Shown one piece after another: positions 54,713-62,200 of a DNA stretch of 64,000 bases. How positions within the stretch are numbered: the stretch's first letter is position 1; every line of letters begins with the position of its first letter. Both the position numbers and the translations under genes were made by a program. Below the pieces are notes generated by a model. That model was not told where the DNA came from. It saw nothing but the letters and a program-made list of their open reading frames with translations, and made no database searches. The DNA comes from Ardenticatenaceae bacterium (lineage in GTDB: Bacteria > Chloroflexota > Anaerolineae > Promineifilales > Promineifilaceae), in assembly GCA_011525915.1 (NCBI GenBank), contig WYBM01000027.1, positions 85,392 through 149,391 on the forward strand. The letters are read 5' to 3'.

Positions 54713-54753
54713 AACAAGACCTGACAGATTATAAAAACCTGTCAGGTCTTGTT
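54713..54753. terminator. strong bidirectional terminator
   Basis: AACAAGACCTGACAG and CTGTCAGGTCTTGTT are perfect 15-bp arms around an 11-base loop. It lies between the plus-strand AlkZ remnant and the convergent etfA gene. Confidence 0.85.
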
Positions 54754-54774
54754 TAACAAAAGACAGCGTAAGGC

Positions 54775-55752
54775 CTATGCACCCAGCCGCTTTTTGAACT
54801 CAGCTGAGAGTGCCGGCAGCACTTTAAATAGATCGCCGACAATACCATAATGCGCCAGCTTAAAGATCGGCGCATCAGCATCTTTGTTAATGGCCACAAT
54901 GATTTTAGACGTGCGCATACCAGCCTGGTGCTGAATGGCACCGCTGATACCACAGGCAATATACAAATCCGGGCTGACCGTTTTACCGGTTTGCCCCACC
55001 TGGTGATCATAGGGAATCCAGCCGGCGTCCACGGCCGCACGGGAAGCACCCAAGGCCGCACCCAGCGCGTCTGCCAATCCTTTTACGGGCGCAAACCCTT
55101 CGGGGCCACCCACACCACGCCCGCCAGATACGATGATGTTGGCATCTGTCAGGCTAACCGTACCTTCCTTACCCTCAAACCCTACCACTTTGGTGGGAAT
55201 AGCATCTTCAGCCACAGTGGTATTCACCCATTCGGCCGTGCCGCTCTTAGCGGTTGCTTCCGCCTTGGGGAAGGCACGGCTACGCAGGGTGATGATCTGC
55301 ATACCCTCTTTGACGTTGACATTAGCCAGCAGCTTGCCGGCATAAACCGGGCGGGTCACTTTTATGGTGCTGCCTTCAACCTTCAGGTTAATACCGTCGG
55401 CCACAATACCCGCATCCAGGTCAGCGGCCATCCAGGCCGCCAGGTCACGGCCGCGTGTGCTGCCGCCCATCATGATGACAGATGGCTGCCGTTCCTGGGC
55501 CAATTTTACGGCCAGCGGCCCGGCAGCTTCTACCCGGAAAGTCGCCAATGTGGCATCATCGGCCCCCAACACGGCATCCACACCCAGGTTAAAGGCAGCG
55601 TCGGCCACCGTGGAAACCCCCTGCCCAAATAGCAGGCCAGTTAATGGCTGGCCCAGCCCGGTGGCAACTTCTCGCGCGGCGCCAATTGCCTCTTGAGCAA
55701 CGGCCGGAATCTGTCCATTTTTATTTTCTACAAATACCCATACACCGCTCAT
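54775..55752 (-). CDS. etfA: electron transfer flavoprotein alpha subunit
   Basis: A 325-residue FAD-binding subunit. The N-terminal domain starts GVWVFVENKNGQIP. The C-terminal FAD domain has IIVSGGRGVGGPEGF, LGASRAAVDAGW, QVGQTGKTVSPDLYIACGISGAIQH and IVAINKDADAPIF. With EtfB it shuttles electrons from acyl-CoA or other dehydrogenases to the quinone pool; no such dehydrogenase lies nearby. Its ATG overlaps the etfB stop by four bases, so synthesis is coupled. Confidence 0.95.
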   Translation of the reverse strand: MSGVWVFVENKNGQIPAVAQEAIGAAREVATGLGQPLTGLLFGQGVSTVADAAFNLGVDAVLGADDATLATFRVEAAGPLAVKLAQERQPSVIMMGGSTRGRDLAAWMAADLDAGIVADGINLKVEGSTIKVTRPVYAGKLLANVNVKEGMQIITLRSRAFPKAEATAKSGTAEWVNTTVAEDAIPTKVVGFEGKEGTVSLTDANIIVSGGRGVGGPEGFAPVKGLADALGAALGASRAAVDAGWIPYDHQVGQTGKTVSPDLYIACGISGAIQHQAGMRTSKIIVAINKDADAPIFKLAHYGIVGDLFKVLPALSAEFKKRLGA

Positions 55753-56549
55753 ATCACTTTCTCCTCAAACAACTTGTCTGCCAGAATCCGGGCCTGCTCT
55801 TCTACTGTATCGGCTGTAATAATTTCTACTTTACCTTCGCGCGGCGGAATAGCATAGATATCAGACCAATCCACCTTGCTGGCGGCACTGCCTGTGCCCC
55901 CAGCCACGGCCAGGTCACCAGCGCCCCAGCTGGGGATTTCGGCACGACTGGCTTTGCGAATGCCCATAAGCGACGGGTAGCGGGGCTCATTGATCTCTTT
56001 AACGACACTGATGACAACGGGCAGGTCGGCCATAACGATCTCTTTACCATCATCTAACAGGCGTTCTACCGTAATTTTGCCGCTGCCAACTTCTTTGATG
56101 GCCGAGACATACGTAAGCGGTGTCCAACCCAGTTTACGGGCCACCTGTACGGGGGTCAGGCCTGTATCGCCGTCAATCGCCTGCTTGCCAAAGATAGCAA
56201 TATCGACGCCACCGATTTTGTTGATGGCGGCCGCAAGAATACGGGCTGTGCCGGTGGTATCACTGCCAGCAAAGGCGTCATCGGTGACGAGGATGGCTTC
56301 GGTGCAGCCCATGGCCAGGCTGGTTTTGAGTGCTTCCTGGCTTTCAGCGGCACCGGTCGTCAGTACAATAACGTCTGTGGCCCCATGATTTTCTTTGAGG
56401 CGCACCCCTTCTTCCACACCATACTCGTCCCAGGGGTTCAGGACGTTGGGTTTGCCACCGGGATCATCCCATTTGACATGGCCACCCGCGTCTACGGTGA
56501 GTACGGCCGTGGTGCTGGGCGTCTGTTTGATGCATACAACTGCTTTCAT
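55749..56549 (-). CDS. etfB: electron transfer flavoprotein beta subunit
   Basis: A 266-residue partner of EtfA: MKAVVCIKQTP at the start, NPWDEYGVEEGVRL, the AMP-binding region LAAAINKIGGVDIAIFGKQAIDGDTGLTPVQVARKL, and VISVVKEINEPRYPSLMGIRKAS near the C terminus. ATG 56549 has GGAGGAAC upstream. It is the first gene of etfBA. The zinc-binding membrane protein gene lies 77 bp upstream on the same strand and could share its promoter. Confidence 0.95.
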   Translation of the reverse strand: MKAVVCIKQTPSTTAVLTVDAGGHVKWDDPGGKPNVLNPWDEYGVEEGVRLKENHGATDVIVLTTGAAESQEALKTSLAMGCTEAILVTDDAFAGSDTTGTARILAAAINKIGGVDIAIFGKQAIDGDTGLTPVQVARKLGWTPLTYVSAIKEVGSGKITVERLLDDGKEIVMADLPVVISVVKEINEPRYPSLMGIRKASRAEIPSWGAGDLAVAGGTGSAASKVDWSDIYAIPPREGKVEIITADTVEEQARILADKLFEEKVI

Positions 56550-56626
56550 GAATGTTCCTCCGAATCTCAAGGAGAAAGGAGAGGGGTGAGCAGAAATTAT
56601 GAGCCTGCTCGCCTTAACCTCCCATC

Positions 56627-57148
56627 TCAAATTTCCATTAACGACGACGCATTCAGTTCTACGAACCGTCGCTTAAATTCTTCGTTTTTAAAGGCAAAGG
56701 TGGTGGCCCGCCAGGAAAAGTTTTCAATGGTGGCCGCTTTTAAGACTTGTTGTTTTTCTGGCAGATATGCGTCACGGATTTTACGTTGGAAGATGGCGAT
56801 GATCACGGCCGTGACCAGCAACGCCACCCCCAACGCTAGGCCCAACCGAGCCCATAGGGCCATGGCCGGCGGCCAGGCAATGAACACGGCCGCAGACGTA
56901 ACCAGCAGGGCCAACCCGCCCACAAGCCATTGCAGGCGGCTGAGCTGCTCTTCTTCCAGCGATTTACCCCGCAGTTGGCGGGCACAATCGGCACACACCG
57001 GCACATCAATAAACCGGGTAATACGGCTTATACGCTTATGGATGCGCATCATTTCGGGGGCCGGCTGCCCACAATGGACACAAATGCCGGGGAAGGTGAC
57101 GGTTTGCTGCGGGCGAACTTTGATTTTAACCTGAGTCATAACATACAT
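56627..57148 (-). CDS. zinc-binding two-helix membrane protein, unrecognised
   Basis: A 173-residue protein. The N terminus has GICVHCGQPAP and VPVCADCARQL, two CxxC pairs that should bind one zinc, followed by two membrane helices (LVGGLALLVTSAAVFIAW and LGLALGVALLVTAVIIAIF) and a cytosolic C-terminal domain ending FKRRFVELNASS. I recognise no function. ATG 57148 is chosen with AAGGAA ten bases upstream; ATG 57139 is possible. It precedes etfB and is divergent from the phosphotransferase gene across a spacer with an 18-bp palindrome. Confidence 0.6.
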   Translation of the reverse strand: MYVMTQVKIKVRPQQTVTFPGICVHCGQPAPEMMRIHKRISRITRFIDVPVCADCARQLRGKSLEEEQLSRLQWLVGGLALLVTSAAVFIAWPPAMALWARLGLALGVALLVTAVIIAIFQRKIRDAYLPEKQQVLKAATIENFSWRATTFAFKNEEFKRRFVELNASSLMEI

Positions 57149-57220
57149 GGCGTATTGGTTCCTTGTCAGCAACACAATACAAAATACGGATGCTGGTAAT
57201 CGTGGTAAACTTCCTGTTTT

Positions 57221-57238
57221 TCTGAGTGTACACTCAGA
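57221..57238. promoter_or_regulatory. perfect 18-bp palindrome, likely TetR-type operator
   Basis: TCTGAGTGTACACTCAGA is perfectly symmetric and lies in the divergent spacer between the zinc-binding membrane protein/etfBA genes and the CDP-alcohol phosphotransferase gene. The form TGAGTG-TA-CACTCA resembles operators of TetR-family regulators of acyl-CoA metabolism, which would suit etfBA. No such regulator is encoded in the window. Confidence 0.6.
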
Positions 57239-57284
57239 TTGTGCAAATTATAACGAGTAACGAAGGGGGAGGCAATACGACGCA

Positions 57285-58478
57285 GTGCGTTATGACATGG
57301 AGCACAGGCTGGTGGAGATAAGACGATTACGATGGCGGTGGGGTGGCGTTACGGCCGTGTACCTGCTTGCCATCATTATCCTTTACACCGTTTTACAGCG
57401 GGCATGGCCTTATGGGGCCCCGCGGTGGGCGGGATTAACGGCCGTGACTGCCATCTACTGCCTATGGGTAGTATGGCGCCATCTGGAAGAAAACCATCGG
57501 CCTGATGAAAGCACTTTGTTGGCTCGTTTTGGCTGGGGCAACCGGCTGACACTGCTGCGAGGGCTGCTGATCAGTCTGGTCGGCGGCTTTTTGCTCTCTC
57601 CCTGGCCGGCTGGCTGGGTGGGCTGGCTGCCCGCCGTATTATACACGGCCGCCGATGCAGCCGATTACCTGGACGGTTACGCCGCACGCATCACAAACCA
57701 TGCCACACAGCTGGGCACCCGGCTGGACATGACGTTTGACAGCCTGGGCATGGTGGTAGTGACACTGCTGGCGGCATGGTATGGGCAGCTTCCCTGGTGG
57801 TATTTGCCGGTGGGGTTAGCGCGGTACCTGTTTATGTTTGGCCTGTGGCTGCGGCAAAAACAACAATGGCCCATCTCCCCTTTGCCACACAGCTGGCACC
57901 GCCGCATCTTTGCCGGGTTTCAGATGGGCTTTATGAGCGTGGCGCTCTGGCCGATTGTGCCGGCGACCACAGCCACCATTGCCGGCACGTTATTCGCCCT
58001 GGCCACCGCTGCCAGCTTTTTACGGGACTGGCTGGTAGCCATTGGCTGGGTGGATCCACACACGGCCGTCTACCAACGCTGGCAGCGGCGCTTATACTGG
58101 GCCACGGCCGTACTACTGCCTTTGTTTTTGCGCCTGGTGTTCCTGATTTGCCTGGTGATGGTTTACATAAGAATCGACATGGCCGGGTGGACGGCCGTGT
58201 TTGCCACCTGGCGGCTGCCCTGGCCAGAGACATGGGCGCGTTTTTGGGCTATGATCGGGGTAGCTGCCGGCAGCCTGATCATGGCAGGGGCTGTGGGGCG
58301 GGTCATGGCCCTGGTAATGATGTTCCCGCTAGGGTTCGCCATGTTAGCCAGCGGGGCCAATGTGTGGAACGGTACGGCTGTGGCCAGCGCTGTCCTCATC
58401 ATGCTGCTGGGCACCGGGGCGCTGTCTCTGTGGCGGCCGGAAGAGCGGTTTATGTATCGGCGAGCAGGGACGCAGTGA
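57285..58478 (+). CDS. CDP-alcohol phosphatidyltransferase
   Basis: A 397-residue membrane enzyme with about ten helices. The catalytic motif DYLDGYAARITNHATQLG followed by TRLDMTFD (about 128-153) fits DxxDGxxARx8GxxxDxxxD with all four Asp. It transfers a phospho-alcohol from a CDP-linked donor to make a phospholipid or related polar lipid; the acceptor is unknown. It is longer than PgsA, with an extra C-terminal set of helices. The start GTG 57285 has a GGGGGAGG site about 13 bases upstream; ATG 57297 is in frame. The 18-bp palindrome upstream probably controls it. Confidence 0.85.
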   Translation: MRYDMEHRLVEIRRLRWRWGGVTAVYLLAIIILYTVLQRAWPYGAPRWAGLTAVTAIYCLWVVWRHLEENHRPDESTLLARFGWGNRLTLLRGLLISLVGGFLLSPWPAGWVGWLPAVLYTAADAADYLDGYAARITNHATQLGTRLDMTFDSLGMVVVTLLAAWYGQLPWWYLPVGLARYLFMFGLWLRQKQQWPISPLPHSWHRRIFAGFQMGFMSVALWPIVPATTATIAGTLFALATAASFLRDWLVAIGWVDPHTAVYQRWQRRLYWATAVLLPLFLRLVFLICLVMVYIRIDMAGWTAVFATWRLPWPETWARFWAMIGVAAGSLIMAGAVGRVMALVMMFPLGFAMLASGANVWNGTAVASAVLIMLLGTGALSLWRPEERFMYRRAGTQ

Positions 58479-58548
58479 TCGCTGATTATCCGTAACCGAC
58501 ACTCCCGCCCTGAGGATTTGTTCAAGAACGCCTTTGGACTTTTGCCAA

Positions 58549-58626
58549 GTCATCAGTGGCCAGTCATCAGTGGTCAGTCATCAGTGGTCAGTCATCAGTG
58601 GTCAGTCATCAGTGGCCAGTCATCAG
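58549..58626 (+). repeat. 14-bp tandem repeat array (about 5.5 copies)
   Basis: The unit GTCATCAGTGGTCA (variant GTCATCAGTGGCCA in the first and fifth copies) is repeated head to tail without spacers. It is a low-complexity relative of the CAGT-type repeats elsewhere in the window. It lies 70 bp after the phosphotransferase gene. Confidence 0.85.
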
Positions 58627-59270
58627 ATAACTGAATGGTGATCACTTTATGCCCGTCTATCAGTTCCGTACCATTGACAGGGGAAAGGCTAACACCAGAG
58701 GTGGTGGCCGTCAGCAGGGCCGGGATTTTTATGAAACCTTTAGCTTGACGGCCGTGGCCGCCCTAGATTACAATGCCCGGCATATTTGCAGACATCATAT
58801 TCAGGAGTATATGTTGTAGGTGTCGCCATTGTGCTGTTCGGGAGCAGCTCTAACAGGAGAACCTGAAGCCAGTCGAAACACCATACCAACCATTTTTTGT
58901 TAATCATTGTTGACAACACCCTGCTTCCAGGCAGGGCTTCATAGGCTATCACGCCAAAAGCCACTTTAGGTGGCCTGGTTAACTGTTTCTTTAGGTTGCC
59001 TGGTGGGCGCCATTCAGCCGGCTGTTACCCGTGGCTGGGCCACGGCCGTATGGCGCATGGAGATCAAAAAGACTTTTAAGGGAGCGGTACCGTCCGTGGA
59101 GGCCCAATATGCATGGGAGTCTCGTCAAACGGCTTAACCCTTCGTTGAGTCCTAAGTAGTAAACGTTATAGAGTTTTACTACCGGCGCAAAGTTATCTGA
59201 CAGCCTGTGGTAGCTGTACTGGTCCTGGCTTAAGCTGTGCCAGTGTATTTCTAAGTAAAAAGGAACTATC
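58627..59270. other. about 640-bp spacer upstream of the RHS gene
   Basis: No gene here has convincing support. A 56-codon plus-strand frame (58649-58819) and two minus-strand frames show no family features. The last 120 bp contain a hairpin GTAGTAAA/TTTACTAC (59156-59182), then CGCAAAG (59186) and GGTAGCTG (59209), a structured leader ending about 50 bases before the RHS start. Two ACGGCCGT copies occur (58747, 59042). Confidence 0.4.
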
Positions 59271-62200
59271 ATGTCGCATTTTCACTCGTCCATTCGCCTG
59301 GCCTTGTTGGCCTTGTTTATCTTACTGTTACCGGTGGCCTCACCACAGGTGCTGTCCGCCCAGGGGGGCAGCGATGACACCGTGGCCCCCACCCCCGGCG
59401 AGCCGGTGCTGACGCCGCCGGACCAGCCGGAGATGGCCTACCAGCCGCCAGCCAGCGCCAGCAATCTGAACAACTTCCTGCCGCCGGCCGGGGAGGCTCT
59501 GGAAGCCGAAGTGCTGCCCGTCAACGAGGCCACGGCCGTCAGCTTCAGCGGTACGCAGGACACCCTGGTCAGCTTTGCCGGAGGTGACGTGGCCGTGGTG
59601 ATGGAGGCAGACACCTTCAGTGGTAAACCCCAGGTTCAGTTCACCGAACTGCCGGTGCCCGCCCTGCCGCTGACGGCCACCAACACCCTGTCTCACCCGG
59701 TGGACAGCCTCACCCTGGCGCGTTTCCAACTGGAGGTGCTGGAGGAGGGCCAGCCTCTGGCCGGTGACTTCGCCAAGCCCGTGCGCCTCATCGTCGACCT
59801 GCGGCCGATGATGGCCGGCCTGGACCCCAGCTACCAGACCTGGACCTACTTCCTGGCTTATCAGGATGAGGCCGACCCCCTCGTCTGGCATGAAGTGCCG
59901 GTAGACGTTTACCAGAGCGATGGCCTGCTCAGCGCCGAGGTGACCCACTTCTCCGGCTGGGCGGCCGGGGTGCGGCCGGAACGCTGGAACCCTTCCTGGA
60001 CGCCGCCGGCCGTCTCTGCCTTCAGCGGCGCGGCCACCTACAACTACCCCATCGAGCTGCCGCCGGGCCGGCATGGCTTGCAGCCGGCCGTCTCCCTGTC
60101 CTACAGCAGCCGGGGGATCGACGGCCGTATTCGTGACGGTGAGTCTGGCCCTATCGGCGACGGCTGGTCGCTGGGGGAGATCAGTGTCAGCCGGGTGGGG
60201 GTGACCATGGAGACCTTCTATGGCACGCCCCGCACCGTGCACCCGGACAAGTTCCGCCTGGTCTTTAACGGCACCGGCCATGAGCTGTTCCCGGCCGCCG
60301 GGGTCAACACCACCACCGCCGAAACCGTCCGTTACTATGTCAAAGATGCGCCCGGCTACTACCTGGAGCGCAACTACAGCCCCACGGCCCCCAACACCGA
60401 TGGCATCTTCTGGATCCTGGTGACCCCGGACGGCACCCGCTACCGCCTGGGCTACACCGCCGATGCCGAAGCCTGGCAGCAGGTGAGCGCGGGCGTGCAC
60501 ATCCGGGTGGACGGTCACACCGGCCATGACCAACCCAGCGAAGAGATTTCGGCCATCGCCTGGCATGTGGATACGGTCACCGACAGCTTCGGTAACCAGA
60601 TGACCTACCATTACTACACGCATAATCATCAGGAAAACATCGAGTGGTGGAACCCACCCTACGTGACCAGCTTTGAACTGACCACGCGCAGCACGCGCCT
60701 CAACACCATCAAGTACAACTTCCCCAGCCGGGTCACCGCCTTACCGGCGGCCGACAACGTGGGCCAACTCAGCAATCCCGGTACCCGCATCGAGTTCCAG
60801 CCGTCGACGGGCGACAATCTGGTCGTCAACAGCATCTTCATCTATCATGGCAGCGGCGCGGCGCACATCAGCGAGTACCGTATTAACAGCAGCGTGGCCA
60901 TGGTAGAAAGCGAAACCTGCCTGGATTCCGGCAACAACCGGTTAAAGAGTCACACACGCATTGTCCATTCCATCCAGCGCTTTGTGGGCACGGATAATAA
61001 TGCTACGACCAATGATCCTGGTTATGCCCTGCCGGCCACCACCTTCAGCCACACCTACAAGCCCCATTTCCATAAGCTGGCCCTACCCTGTTTCCAGTTT
61101 TACTATATGAGCGGCTACCAGAGCGGCTATGGCGGCACGGTGACCATTAACTATCAGAGTGACAATCGCTCCGTGGGCATCTACAACGTGGTCAATGGTG
61201 TTCAGGTCTGGCCCTCGATGGGGTACACCTACTCGGTCAATAGTATCAGCGCCCATGACGGCCGTAGTGCCGGCAATGTGCTGACCACCTATGCTTACAC
61301 CAAAGCGTGTTATGGCCAGTATGACCCCAACACCATCCCGGCCAATGCCATCGCCTGCGGCACAGCCGATGCGCCGCAGTATGGCACCATCACCGGTTAT
61401 GAGACCACCACCCAGACGAACTATGACTACAACGGCACCACGGTGCTGAACAAGCAGGTGACCACCTTCTCTCAGAATGGTGTGGGCAGCATCGGCCGGC
61501 CAACGCGCATCGATGTGCAGACCGCCAGCGGCACCCTGCTGCAGCGCACCCAGAACAGCTATGCCAGTCCCGTCTACGCCAATGCCGGCGGCAGCACCAC
61601 TGATGATGTCACCTTCACCTACACCAGCCAGACGGAAAGCTACCAGTACCACAACGGGGAAGGCACGCCGGCCATTTCCAGCAAAACCACCTATGAGTAC
61701 AACACCGCCAACCAGGATGGCTTCCAGTTTGGCCTGCTCACCCACCGCCGCGACTTTGACAGCGCCGCCGCCGCTACCCCTTACCGCACCACGCTCTACT
61801 CGACGTCGCCGCGGGTGGAGTTGGACACCAACGGCCACCTCAGCGGTCATTGGATAGGCGGGCAGGTGGAGCAAGAGGTACTCTTTGCCGGGAATATGAC
61901 CTCGCTGCTATTGTGGACCCAGCATTATTTCGATAACAGCAGCACGTATGGGACACCACCGACACAAGGGGCGCTGACCCGCAGCCGCGTTTACACCCTC
62001 ATCCCCTGCGGCCAGGTGCCGACACCGCCCGGCCCCGGCACTGGCTGCGTGGGCGCTTACCAGAATGTGGATACGGCCACGGGTTATGATGTGTATGGCA
62101 ACCCCACCAGTCTGACGACCTTCAGCGATTATGGCTACCGCACGTACAACAGCAGTAACGTGCAGTTGGTGCACAGCCAACCCACAGCCGCCCGCACCAC

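Noticed and set aside
58549..58626. Possible CRISPR array
   Set aside because: The 14-bp units are directly adjacent with no spacers, and no cas genes are present.
58740..59272. Minus-strand frames at 58740-58964 and 58991-59272, and a 56-codon plus frame at 58649
   Set aside because: No conserved motifs or good ribosome binding sites; the second covers the start of the RHS gene. I treat the stretch as spacer.
59340..60629. 429-codon minus-strand frame, and similar frames at 61083-61874, 61908-63392 and 63426-63989
   Set aside because: They are antisense to the continuous plus-strand RHS gene, rich in Gly, Val, His and Arg with no family pattern, and arise from its GC-rich third-position bias.
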